Below, in pieces: positions 8,200-15,765 of a DNA stretch of 22,665 bases (the stretch's first letter is position 1; the number at the start of each line of letters is the position of its first letter). Origin of the DNA: CAYNNP01 sp964398215 (lineage in GTDB: Bacteria > Planctomycetota > Planctomycetia > Pirellulales > Pirellulaceae); NCBI GenBank assembly GCA_964398215.1, contig CAYNNP010000092.1:1-22665 (forward strand), read 5' to 3'. The notes under the pieces were generated by a model. That model worked only from the letters and a program-made list of their open reading frames with translations. It ran no database searches and was not told the DNA's origin. A program made the position numbers and the translations under genes.

Positions 8200-8895
8200 T
8201 TACCTAGGCGTTCCCGCATACGTCAGCTTTCCCCACGACTTTGTGTCGATGCGCGACTCGAAGTGCTTGTCAAACACAGCCGCGACTTCGCTTGGTTGCC
8301 GCAACCACTGTTCGTACGTGACGCGTTCACGATCGATCATCTCCGCCAATGCATCTCCTTTGGCGTAGACTTTTCTGACCAGTGGATTCTGCACGATCAT
8401 GTGAACCGCGACCAAGAACGGTGTCGACCATGGTTCAACCGCATAAAACGTGCCGTCACGTTTCAAAATCCGCGCAACTCCCGCCAAGCATTGCTCGAGA
8501 TCGCGCGGCAAAGTTGGTAAATGATGAAGCCCGCCGTGCACAATCACGGCATCAAACGTGTCACTATCAAGCGGGATATCGGTACAGTCGGCAAGATGCA
8601 GTTCAAACGGTCCGGCATACTGATCCAACAAGGTATCGGACAAGTCCAGGCCAACAACGTTCGTGAACCCCATCGTCTCCAAGGCAACAAGGCCGTTGCC
8701 GCGGCCGCAAAACATTTCAGCGATGCGGGCGTCTTTCGGAACAGACTCAAAACCAAAGCGTTTGAGCCGCCCGATGAACTTTTGAATCTCCTGCTCGGGT
8801 GTTTCAAAACGTTCGTACGCAGCTTCCCACTGGTCATCGCAACAAATCTGTCCTCGCGGAACATGCTCGGTGATCTTGGGCGTACCACTATTCAT
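8200..8895 (-). CDS. Class I SAM-dependent methyltransferase
   Basis: A 231-residue soluble methyltransferase with the usual Rossmann signatures: motif I IAEMFCGRGNG (58-68), the acidic end of strand 2 in GLDLS (Asp84), 'ADCTDIPLDSDTFDAVIVHG' (102-121) and the 'GGLHHL' post-motif, close to the Methyltransf_11 group. The substrate is unknown. Its ATG overlaps the last codons of the GT2 gene by 8 bases, making it the third gene of an overlapping operon with two glycosyltransferases. A methyl group added to a cell-surface sugar, or to a polyprenyl intermediate, is therefore the best guess. Only the N- and C-terminal 30 residues lack clear similarity to known motifs. Confidence 0.88.
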   Translation of the reverse strand: MNSGTPKITEHVPRGQICCDDQWEAAYERFETPEQEIQKFIGRLKRFGFESVPKDARIAEMFCGRGNGLVALETMGFTNVVGLDLSDTLLDQYAGPFELHLADCTDIPLDSDTFDAVIVHGGLHHLPTLPRDLEQCLAGVARILKRDGTFYAVEPWSTPFLVAVHMIVQNPLVRKVYAKGDALAEMIDRERVTYEQWLRQPSEVAAVFDKHFESRIDTKSWGKLTYAGTPR

Positions 8896-10069
8896 TGTCG
8901 TGGTTCGCCGCCGAATTTGCTTGACGCATCTTTAAGACACCGCCCATTAGCGACGCGATTGAAGTTTGAAAGCCAACGGCGACCAACGTGACTCCCGGTA
9001 CAACGAACCGCATCGTGTAGGGATAATCCAGTTTTCCAAAACCGCCCTGCCACCATCGAAAGATCACGAACGCAATCAACAGAATCCCGATTGCGGCCGC
9101 CGACACTCCTAGCACCAATCCTTTTTCGACAGTCAGCATTTCCAGTTTTTCATGTCGCGGCATCATCCTTTCGCGACCGGCAAAAATCCGAGCCAACGCG
9201 GCGAACAATACGCTCTGCCACCCTAGCAGAATCGCCAAACTTGCGATCAGCAGCGTATGCACATCCAGTGCTGCCCCGAAAATACGGATCTGCGGAAGTG
9301 CCAAGGCGTAACCCAACACACCCATCAACATCAGCAACAACCCAGGCCGAAAGAACGTCCAACGTGGGCTGAACACCAAGAACAACCGCAGGGTGCGCCA
9401 GCCGTCGCGGAACGTGCGTAGGTGAGGACCGTGTTCTTGGCGACCATCAGGATGCAAAGTGATTGGCACTTGACTCATCGACGCATTGTACAAACCGCTT
9501 TTGATGATCATTTCGGTTGCGAATTCCATCCCTGGTGACCGCAAGTCCAATCGATCGTAAAGCGTTCGTTTGAAACCGCGCATCCCACAGTAAACATCGT
9601 TAATAGGAATGCGAAACATGCGCCGCACCAGCCAGGATAGCATCGGGTTACCGATCCAGCGATGCAAAAACGGCATCGCGCCGGGCAGCACTCGACCGCC
9701 ACCGCGCGGCAAACGGCAGCCTTGAACCAGGTCATAATCTTCGCGCAAACGATCAACGAATTTTGGAATTTCCAAGAAATCATAGCTATCGTCAGCGTCG
9801 CCCATCAGCACAAACTGACCTTTGGCAGACTCGATTCCCGCCATCAACGCAGCGCCATACCCTCGCTGCTTCACATCGATTGTGCGCGCACCGTTTGCAA
9901 CAGCGATCTTTTTCGAATCGTCTGTACTGCCATTGTCCGCCAACACAACTTCACCAACGACACCCGCCTCGCGCATCGCGCGAACAGCTTTTTCCACACA
10001 GATGCCGACCGTATCTGCTTCGTTCAGGCACGGCATGACAACTGACAATTCGATTTCTGCTGAACTCAA
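8888..10069 (-). CDS. GT2 family polyprenyl-phosphate glycosyltransferase with C-terminal membrane domain
   Basis: The first 230 residues form a GT-A glycosyltransferase of the dolichol-phosphate mannosyltransferase type: 'LSVVMPCLNEADTVG', 'LADNGSTDDS', a DxD metal site in GDADDSYD (Asp91, Asp93), and 'YCGMRGFKR' further on. The remaining part carries about four membrane segments (roughly 241-261, 270-295, 317-338 and 355-378). Such enzymes move a sugar from a nucleotide onto a polyprenyl phosphate at the inner face of the membrane. The start is TTG at 10069: its TTGA overlaps the stop of the upstream gene, and a full AGGAGG lies 7 bases ahead (10082-10077), inside that gene's last codons. 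This supports tight translational coupling with the GT39-like partner. Confidence 0.92.
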   Translation of the reverse strand: MSSAEIELSVVMPCLNEADTVGICVEKAVRAMREAGVVGEVVLADNGSTDDSKKIAVANGARTIDVKQRGYGAALMAGIESAKGQFVLMGDADDSYDFLEIPKFVDRLREDYDLVQGCRLPRGGGRVLPGAMPFLHRWIGNPMLSWLVRRMFRIPINDVYCGMRGFKRTLYDRLDLRSPGMEFATEMIIKSGLYNASMSQVPITLHPDGRQEHGPHLRTFRDGWRTLRLFLVFSPRWTFFRPGLLLMLMGVLGYALALPQIRIFGAALDVHTLLIASLAILLGWQSVLFAALARIFAGRERMMPRHEKLEMLTVEKGLVLGVSAAAIGILLIAFVIFRWWQGGFGKLDYPYTMRFVVPGVTLVAVGFQTSIASLMGGVLKMRQANSAANHDNE

Positions 10070-11496
10070 GCAACCGCCTCCTGTGTCTCTGGTACGGATT
10101 CACTGTTTCGCTGGCCACGAACGGTTGCAATCGCGGCGCCAACAACTAGCGCCACAACCGGCTCAGTCACCATACGATACCGATAGTCGGGAATTTCCAA
10201 GACCCCCGTTACAACCGCAAAGTATGCCAGGATCAACGTTAGCCACACACCATAGGGACGTGATGTCTTTTTCCAAACTAATGTCAAACAAGCACCAATC
10301 ATCACGAACATCAGTACCGTATTTCCAATCAACGACAAACTGAATCGATGGGAGAGTATCTTTTCGATGTACGGAACATTATAGGCCCAAGTTTGTTCGT
10401 CCTGGTAATTGCCGTCAGCGCCCTGCTGCGGTAGGTCCGTGGCCGTGCAGCGCCAATAGTTGATGCAGCGCCGAAACGCCTTCCACCCGAACGCTTCTTG
10501 ATTCTGAACCACGGCTGCCGCAGCGACTGACTTCATCAACCGGTCACCTTCGGCGTCATCTAAACCAGACTTCGTTAACGCACGAGAGACTTTCCAAGTA
10601 TCCTTCCAATGCTCGGCTGCACCAACATCGCCGAGCCGGCGCTGAAGCTCTTGGCTTTCGGTTGTGTTGGGCAATTCCAGACCCGCGCCCGATCCATCAC
10701 GGAATGTAACGATCCAAAGATTCCTGCCAACGAACTCGGTTAGAAATGGTTTTCCAAAGACTTGATAGTTCCGAAACAACCACGGCGAAGCGAGCAACAA
10801 TACGACACCGGCGCCCAGCAAGGCATGCCCAAATCGGTGGTGAAGTTTGACACGCGCTTGATTTGATTTTCCGATTCGGTTCCGTCGACGCCAATGAATC
10901 CAGAGCACAAAAACGACATGCGGCAACCACACCAGCATCACGATTGGGCGCGTCAACAAGGTCAATGCGAATGTTACCGACATCCAAACCAATCGGCGCT
11001 TTGAATCATATTTTGCGTAGTCTAATACCGACAACAGATGAAGCATCAGAAAAAAGGTGAACATCGATTCGGTCAGTATCGCAGCAGCGAATACGTAGCT
11101 AGAAAGCATTGGTAGCGCGGCCAACAGCGTCCAATTCACAGCGCTGGCTTGTTTACTAATGCGTGCTGCAATCCAACCAGCAAACAGCAGGCTGGCCAAT
11201 GTCATCCAGCCCTGAATCGCAACGATCGTCAACAATGGTCGCGGACTAACCAAACGAATCAAAGCCAAGAACCAAGGATAAATAGGTGTCCGATATGCAT
11301 TGGGCACACTGGTCTCGGCTGCGTCGCCTTCCAGCAGATGATCGTCCATGACCAGCACATCACCGCTGACCACGTGGTCGCTCATTCTCCAATAACCCTT
11401 GGCATCCAACTGGATTTCCGTCGGGCCCTGCGAAAGGACCAACGCAATTTTCAACGAGATTAGCAGAAGCAGGAGTGCTGTAAGAAACTGGCGCAA
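10066..11496 (-). CDS. Membrane glycosyltransferase, GT39/ArnT-like (GT-C fold)
   Basis: A 476-residue multi-pass membrane protein. Its first membrane helix (3-22) is followed by a periplasmic loop with the acidic 'QLDAKGYWRMSD' segment, the place where GT-C enzymes carry their catalytic Asp, then 'YRTPIYPWFLALI' and about nine more helices. A large periplasmic region lies at about 250-380. GT-C transferases take the sugar from a polyprenyl-phosphate donor and attach it to protein, lipid A or glycan. The next gene would supply that donor. The start is TTG 11496; no ATG or GTG occurs upstream in frame within about 100 bases, and it puts the first helix right at the N-terminus. No clear ribosome binding site precedes it. 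The acceptor is unknown. Confidence 0.82.
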   Translation of the reverse strand: MRQFLTALLLLLISLKIALVLSQGPTEIQLDAKGYWRMSDHVVSGDVLVMDDHLLEGDAAETSVPNAYRTPIYPWFLALIRLVSPRPLLTIVAIQGWMTLASLLFAGWIAARISKQASAVNWTLLAALPMLSSYVFAAAILTESMFTFFLMLHLLSVLDYAKYDSKRRLVWMSVTFALTLLTRPIVMLVWLPHVVFVLWIHWRRRNRIGKSNQARVKLHHRFGHALLGAGVVLLLASPWLFRNYQVFGKPFLTEFVGRNLWIVTFRDGSGAGLELPNTTESQELQRRLGDVGAAEHWKDTWKVSRALTKSGLDDAEGDRLMKSVAAAAVVQNQEAFGWKAFRRCINYWRCTATDLPQQGADGNYQDEQTWAYNVPYIEKILSHRFSLSLIGNTVLMFVMIGACLTLVWKKTSRPYGVWLTLILAYFAVVTGVLEIPDYRYRMVTEPVVALVVGAAIATVRGQRNSESVPETQEAVA

Positions 11497-11829
11497 AGCT
11501 GATGAGTGGTTTTTAGGTCCGATACTGTCTGCATCTCGATTTGGTTGATCGCAACGACAGTGCTTGTCATGAACTGCCAGAGATTGGACACATTCTAACC
11601 ATTGTGCTGGGCTCGGCCATCCAATTGTGACTCATGATATGGCGCTAATCAGAGAACACGTTGGGCTCTAACGATCGTAGGATTGCTTTTAAAATGATGC
11701 CAGATTTACAATAGACGCCGTTGACGACAAAATCTCAATCTGACAACGTCCAATTACTGTTTTCTGACAAACCACTCCCCGCAACTTCGTGCTAAGAAAT
11801 CACATCAATCGCCTGCAGGGAAGTCGTCT
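11497..11829. other. Divergent intergenic region
   Basis: 333 bases between the minus-strand glycosyltransferase operon and the plus-strand acyltransferase operon. No ORF of interest. It should hold promoters for both directions; one plus-strand candidate is listed separately. No repeat or strong hairpin was seen. Confidence 0.6.
11683..11712 (+). promoter_or_regulatory. Candidate sigma70-like promoter for the acyltransferase-CDF pair
   Basis: TTGCTT (11683-11688) and TACAAT (11707-11712) with an 18-base spacer, about 118 bases ahead of the ATG at 11830. The -10 box is good and the -35 box is only half matched. Planctomycete promoters are not well defined by such motifs, so this is tentative. 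Confidence 0.25.
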
Positions 11830-13050
11830 ATGAGTGTCGTTTTTTCACGACCTTATCAGTTCGTGCCCCCCGTCCGGAGCAACTTTTGGCCAGCTTTCGT
11901 TCAGCGACTACGGTTGGTCGATCGATTCATCAGGAAAAAGGACGGCGTCGTTAGCCATAAATGCAGTGGCCTGGAACACCTGCGAGACTCGCTCAGTCGC
12001 GGCGACGGGATTGTCCTTGCGCCGAATCATTCACGCTACAACGACCCCATGGTGATGGGTCTTCCGGCACGCGAATCGGGGACTCATGTTTTCGCCATGG
12101 CGTCGTGGCACCTGTTCAATGAAAAGTGGTTTGAAGGATGGGCGATTCGCAGAATGGGTGGTTTTAGCATCCATCGCGAAGGCACCGACCGCAAGTCATT
12201 AGAAACGGCAATCAAAATTGTCACCGAAGCGCAGCGGCCGCTGGTCCTCTTTCCCGAAGGAACAACAAGTCGCACCAACGATCATGTCATGCCTTTGCTC
12301 GATGGCGTGACATTCATTGCGCGAACAGCCGCTCGGAAACGCGCAAAAAAGTCGGACGGCCGCGTTGTCATCCATCCCGTTGCCATCAAGTACCTGTGTG
12401 TTGGAGACGTAACCCCCTGGGCCAGCGCCCAGCTAGAAAATCTTGAGAAACAAATCGGTTGGTACCCAAAGTCAAACAAACCAATTCGTGAGAGAACCGT
12501 TGGTGTCGTCGAAGCATTACTGTCCTTGAAGGAGATTGAATACACTGGGCACACAAACACGGGCGGATTGGTTCATCGCCGTGACGCATTGATCGAACAT
12601 GTGCTTTCCACTACCGAACATCGATTATCAATCAACAACGACACGAGCCAAGCAACACCGCGTACGCGAGCTCGGCAGATTCGCACAGAGATTTCACGGC
12701 GATATTTTTCAACGTCACCAAGTGAAGCGGAAAAGGCAGCTCTCATGCGCGACGCAGTTGCCGCCGATTTGGCCCAAGAATTGACAACGTACCTAGAAGA
12801 GTACTTGTTGCCTGAGACTGTGACCGACACTCGGATCGTTGAAACGATTCAACGCATGCAAGAATCATTCCTGGGAAAAATTGATGCTTCAATTCCACTG
12901 CATGCCGAAATCCAGGTGGACGAACCAATTGAAGTTCCCGCAGCCAAAGCTCCAAAAGGGCAATCCGATCCGGTTCTGGAGCAGGTAAGCGAGCGATTGC
13001 ATACAATGATTGGACAACTTGCCAAATCTGCCAAGTCGTTGAAAGTCTAA
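11830..13050 (+). CDS. PlsC-like lysophospholipid acyltransferase with long C-terminal extension
   Basis: The N-terminal half is an acylglycerol-phosphate acyltransferase: HX4D catalytic motif in NHSRYND (His67, Asp72), motif II 'GGFSIHREG' (110-118), motif III FPEGTTSR (141-148) and motif IV HPVAIKY (182-188). It would transfer an acyl chain to a lysophospholipid or related lipid at the inner membrane. Unlike ordinary PlsC (about 240 residues), it continues for another 200 residues of mostly helical sequence containing 'ETIQRMQESFLGK' and 'IPLHAEIQVDEPIEV'; similar long forms are known in planctomycetes, but the tail has no assigned role. AGGGAAG at 11817-11823 supports the ATG. The CDF gene follows after 19 bases and is probably co-transcribed. 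Confidence 0.87.
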   Translation: MSVVFSRPYQFVPPVRSNFWPAFVQRLRLVDRFIRKKDGVVSHKCSGLEHLRDSLSRGDGIVLAPNHSRYNDPMVMGLPARESGTHVFAMASWHLFNEKWFEGWAIRRMGGFSIHREGTDRKSLETAIKIVTEAQRPLVLFPEGTTSRTNDHVMPLLDGVTFIARTAARKRAKKSDGRVVIHPVAIKYLCVGDVTPWASAQLENLEKQIGWYPKSNKPIRERTVGVVEALLSLKEIEYTGHTNTGGLVHRRDALIEHVLSTTEHRLSINNDTSQATPRTRARQIRTEISRRYFSTSPSEAEKAALMRDAVAADLAQELTTYLEEYLLPETVTDTRIVETIQRMQESFLGKIDASIPLHAEIQVDEPIEVPAAKAPKGQSDPVLEQVSERLHTMIGQLAKSAKSLKV

Positions 13051-13069
13051 GAATCAAAGCACGCAACCG

Positions 13070-14014
13070 TTGTCCATCACACCTCCACGCGACGAAGCAA
13101 CCCTTGCGGTCCGGCAGAGCGTTTACGTTGATGCCTCGCGTGCTGCGGGATGGGGACTGGGCATCAATCTGTTGCTGGTGGTCGCGAAATTAGTCGCGGG
13201 TATCATCACAACTTCATCTGCATTGATCGCCGACGCAGTGAATTCGATCGGTGATGTTGCCAGCTCAATCGCGGTCCGCGCGGCACTGGCGTTCGCGCAA
13301 ACCGAAGAAGACGACGATCATCCCTATGGGCACACCAAAGCCGAATCGATCGCGGGCCTTTGTGTCGCTCTTTTGGTGGTCTTCAGCGCCGGCGCTCTAG
13401 CAGTTGAAACGCTCCGACGTTTTGGAAATGCGCTGGTAATCCCATCCATGCTGGCCGGAATCGTAGCTGGTGGTTGCGGGATCGCCAAAGAACTCGCCTA
13501 TCAGTACACCAAGCGAGTCGCCAGTCGACTGAATTCTTCCGCGTTACATGCAACGGCGTGGGATCACCGCTGTGACGCTATCTCATCGGGATTGGTCTGC
13601 GTTTCATTGCTTTCTGCACCGTACCTGGGTGCCGCAGGGCCGTACGTTGACCCAATCGTCGCATTGCTTGTCTGTGCCATGCTGATTTTCACTGGCCTAA
13701 AGATCTTTCGCGAGATCGCACGAGAACTGATGGACCAACAGGCGGATGATGAATTCGTTACGCGCGTGCGTTCCGCATCATCACAAGTCAATGGCGTGAT
13801 TGAGATTGAAAAACTGAGAGTCCGAAAAAGTGGTCTGGAGTACTTCATCGAAATTCATGTTCAAGTCGATGGTTCATTAAGTGTCAATGAAGGTCACCGA
13901 ATTGGCCACGATGTCAAAGATCGATTGTTGGCGGCAATGCCAAGGGTACGCGATGTGCACGTTCATATCGAACCGTGGGAAAAGAAACCTGCCGATCCAA
14001 TCGTACAAAACTAG
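13070..14014 (+). CDS. Cation diffusion facilitator (CDF) metal-efflux protein
   Basis: A 314-residue CDF exporter, which would move divalent metals such as zinc, iron, manganese or cobalt out of the cytoplasm by proton antiport. Visible: membrane helices from about 28-46 onward, the first metal-site helix 'ALIADAVNSIGDVASS' (Asp55, Asn58, Asp62), the family sequence HPYGHTKAE (84-92), the second site helix 'HATAWDHRCDAISS' (His160, Asp165, Asp169), and a C-terminal cytoplasmic domain (about 225-302) ending in 'VHVHIEPWE'. The metal cannot be read from sequence. The start is TTG 13070, without a clear ribosome binding site; it gives an N-terminus of the usual length. It lies 19 bases after the acyltransferase gene. 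Confidence 0.9.
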   Translation: MSITPPRDEATLAVRQSVYVDASRAAGWGLGINLLLVVAKLVAGIITTSSALIADAVNSIGDVASSIAVRAALAFAQTEEDDDHPYGHTKAESIAGLCVALLVVFSAGALAVETLRRFGNALVIPSMLAGIVAGGCGIAKELAYQYTKRVASRLNSSALHATAWDHRCDAISSGLVCVSLLSAPYLGAAGPYVDPIVALLVCAMLIFTGLKIFREIARELMDQQADDEFVTRVRSASSQVNGVIEIEKLRVRKSGLEYFIEIHVQVDGSLSVNEGHRIGHDVKDRLLAAMPRVRDVHVHIEPWEKKPADPIVQN

Positions 14015-14017
14015 CGC

Positions 14018-14051
14018 AAAAAAACTTCACTTCCCTGAGTGGAAAGTGAAG
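14018..14051 (-). terminator. Intrinsic terminator for the minus-strand Cys-rich/DUF2306 genes
   Basis: On the minus strand, CTTCACTTTCC and GGAAGTGAAG pair as a 10-bp stem with one bulged base around ACTCAG, followed directly by TTTTTTT (14024-14018). This is a textbook rho-independent terminator for transcripts coming from 15111 down through 14106. On the plus strand the hairpin lacks a T-run, though it lies just after the CDF stop codon. Confidence 0.75.
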
Positions 14052-14105
14052 TCACTAAAGTCACTTTGGCTTCACCCGAAATTCAATATCGGGATCGCAG
14101 TTGGC

Positions 14106-14434
14106 TCATTCGCACAGTGGGCATTCACAATCGGTGCAGGTGCAATTGCCATTGGCACAATCGCAGCCGGGTTCGCAAAATCCACATCCTGACTTGGCAG
14201 CCTGATCCTTGGATTCCGAGCAAGATCCACCCTCACAGCAACCACCAGCTTTGTTTCTTTTTCTGGCAGCAGCACTGCGAATCGGCGGATACCGCGACGT
14301 CTTGCTGTGCAGCGATTCGTCGTTCCGCTTGTTTGCAACAGCAGTTCGCAGTAGCGATCGCTGGAGAAAACAAGATCACGACAACGGCCAGCTGCGCTAG
14401 CAGTGTCGCAATCGGATTTCGAATGTCCGTCCAT
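14106..14434 (-). pseudogene. Frame-disrupted gene for a secreted, Cys-rich metallothionein-like protein
   Basis: Three pieces in three frames make one sensible protein of about 105 residues. ATG 14434 opens the first frame, 5 bases after the DUF2306 stop. From about 14424 a second frame gives a signal peptide ('LLAQLAVVVILFSPAIATA', then NCCCKQ) and later QCCCQ, ending at a stop at 14233. From about 14256 a third frame gives GGCCEGGSCSES and 'CGFCEPGCDCANGNCTCTDC', then ECPLCE and a TGA at 14106: 12 Cys in 46 residues. Each join needs one surplus base, the second at the A5 run 14262-14258. About 18 Cys in all suggests binding of soft metals outside the cytoplasm. It could be a decayed gene or an intact one with sequence errors. 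A terminator follows. Confidence 0.6.
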
Positions 14435-14439
14435 CTGTT

Positions 14440-15111
14440 TTATCCGTGTTTCAAACGTTTTTTCTGCAGAAAAACCAGCCAAAACTCATAGAAAACGAGT
14501 GCGGGCACCCAGCTCAGCCAAACAGCAAGTTGATAACGAAATTCACGAGACCAAGCCATATTCGCCAATCCAAGACTAATCAGACGCAGCAACACCGCTG
14601 AACACATCAAAATGCAACTCCGCGACATCCATTCAGCATGTGACCGAAAATTGCCCATGACCGCGTTACGCCATGCCTTGTAGGTAGCAATCCAAAGAAG
14701 AACACTGAGTACTGTGAAACACAGTTGTGACGAAAAACCTCCAAAGGCCCGAGTTGCCATGATCAGGCCGCCCGGAGCAGCGCCTAACAAGACCAGCAAT
14801 ACGTAAATTTTTCCGTTGTTGCGATGAAAGCGAGGATACCACTGGCGAATTGTTCGACTGATTCCCAACATGCCCACTAATAAAGCGGGCGGGGCCGTCG
14901 TTATGTGAGCAAAGAACCCAATGCAGTACCAAGTGGACCAAAAAAATTCGCCTTTGTCACGCAAAAACCCAACCGATAGATTTGGTGGAATGTAGTCCGG
15001 AAATGGCGACAGAATCAAGAATCCAATGTACAGGATATTCGCCCCGACAAAGATCCGTACGAATCGGCCGAACGTGATCCAAGCCCAAAACCGTGATCCC
15101 AACGAAGCCAT
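14440..15111 (-). CDS. DUF2306-type multi-pass membrane protein
   Basis: A 223-residue integral membrane protein with about six or seven hydrophobic segments. The pattern HRNNGKIYVLLVLLGAAPGG (about 96-115) followed by 'ATRAFGG' and then SHAEWMSRS (157-165) matches the DUF2306 family, whose conserved histidines (here His69, His96, His158) and glutamate (Glu160) suggest metal or haem binding within the membrane. The function of the family is not established. ATG start at 15111. The Cys-rich gene begins 5 bases after its TAA, so the two share a transcript that ends at the terminator near 14020; a shared link to metals is an inference from that neighbour and the convergent CDF gene. Confidence 0.7.
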   Translation of the reverse strand: MASLGSRFWAWITFGRFVRIFVGANILYIGFLILSPFPDYIPPNLSVGFLRDKGEFFWSTWYCIGFFAHITTAPPALLVGMLGISRTIRQWYPRFHRNNGKIYVLLVLLGAAPGGLIMATRAFGGFSSQLCFTVLSVLLWIATYKAWRNAVMGNFRSHAEWMSRSCILMCSAVLLRLISLGLANMAWSREFRYQLAVWLSWVPALVFYEFWLVFLQKKRLKHG

Positions 15112-15194
15112 CAGCCAACCACTGTGCAGAGAAATTGAAACTTACAGAAACCGAATTGAACGACCCAACGTACAACAACAGTTTACCGTACTGA

Positions 15195-15220
15195 TCTTGA
15201 GAGCCGACATTCGCTCAAGA
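15195..15220. promoter_or_regulatory. 7-bp inverted repeat in a divergent promoter region
   Basis: TCTTGAG (15195-15201) and CTCAAGA (15214-15220) are exact reverse complements separated by 12 bases. They lie in the 134-base gap between the divergent DUF2306 gene and the first small membrane gene, where an operator might be expected. Short repeats of this size also arise by chance. Confidence 0.25.
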
Positions 15221-15245
15221 ATTAAAGATCAACAAGAGGCCCACG

Positions 15246-15527
15246 ATGACCCAAACACCAAATGGGCTCGACCCGAAACCGTACCAATCGCCACGAGAGT
15301 TAGCAGGTGACACTTCGTCTGCACAAACGCGACCATTCCATAAAAGCATCTGGATGTTTGCTCTGGTCCTGCTGCTTGGTGCGGCCTCCGTATCAACGAT
15401 ATACTACTTGTTCACTCCGATCAGTCACTTTGGTGAAAATCGCGCAAGACCGCTAACTGATATTGACCATGAAGACAACGTAACTGCTGAACCAGCGATA
15501 GAACCCGAAGGCCAACCTTATGAATGA
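15246..15527 (+). CDS. Small single-pass membrane protein with N-terminal PYQSPR motif (copy 1)
   Basis: 93 residues: a polar N-terminus with PYQSPR at 12-17, a KSIW step into one membrane segment (about 35-56) and an acidic tail of about 35 residues. The PYQSP-type N-terminus recurs in many planctomycete membrane proteins of unknown function. AAGAGG at 15234-15239, 6 bases ahead of the ATG, is a good ribosome binding site. The next gene is a paralogue that overlaps its last 8 bases, so they are co-translated. No function can be assigned. Confidence 0.7.
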   Translation: MTQTPNGLDPKPYQSPRELAGDTSSAQTRPFHKSIWMFALVLLLGAASVSTIYYLFTPISHFGENRARPLTDIDHEDNVTAEPAIEPEGQPYE

Positions 15528-15765
15528 GCCAATCCAAGACTCCAAAGCCAGCCCATATCAAACACCGCGCGCCATCGCAGACGAACCCGTCGGCGCACGG
15601 CTTTTTTCCAAAAGCCTTTGGCTTTTCGTACTGATCGCGATTGTTTCAGCCGGTGGTGCAATCGCTTGGTACAAAGCCAACTCCCAGCAAGTTCAAGACT
15701 TTGGTGTGCAATATCGTAACCCACCGCCACCCAAGGACACTCGTATACAATCCGCGAATGACTGA
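15520..15765 (+). CDS. Small single-pass membrane protein with N-terminal PYQTPR motif (copy 2)
   Basis: 81 residues with the same design as the gene before it: PYQTPR again at exactly 12-17, KSLW leading into a membrane segment (about 33-51), and a polar tail with a PPPPK run. Its ATG lies in the overlap ATGAATGA with copy 1, and GAAGG about 10 bases upstream can serve as ribosome binding site. The match in motif position, spacing and membrane entry indicates an old tandem duplication; the tails have diverged completely. Function unknown. Confidence 0.68.
   Translation: MNEPIQDSKASPYQTPRAIADEPVGARLFSKSLWLFVLIAIVSAGGAIAWYKANSQQVQDFGVQYRNPPPPKDTRIQSAND

Noticed and set aside
7969..8520. Plus-strand open frames of 130-183 residues after ald
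   Set aside because: They run over the inverted repeats and then antisense to the methyltransferase gene; composition is that of a shadow frame.
14256..14264. Programmed -1 frameshift at AAAAAG in the Cys-rich gene
   Set aside because: The codons reach AAA AAG, which recalls the bacterial A-AAA-AAG slip site, but joining the signal-peptide frame to the Cys-rich frame needs +1 (or -2), not -1, and the base before the run is G.
14459..14474. 16-base perfect palindrome TTTTTCTGCAGAAAAA
   Set aside because: It lies within the last codons of the DUF2306 gene, is AT-rich with a weak stem, and can be explained by the coded Lys-Lys and Phe residues.
14072..14482. 136-residue open frame on the minus strand
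   Set aside because: It overlaps the DUF2306 end and the Cys-rich gene, has no domain-like pattern, and only its ATG at 14434 and first few codons seem to belong to a real gene.
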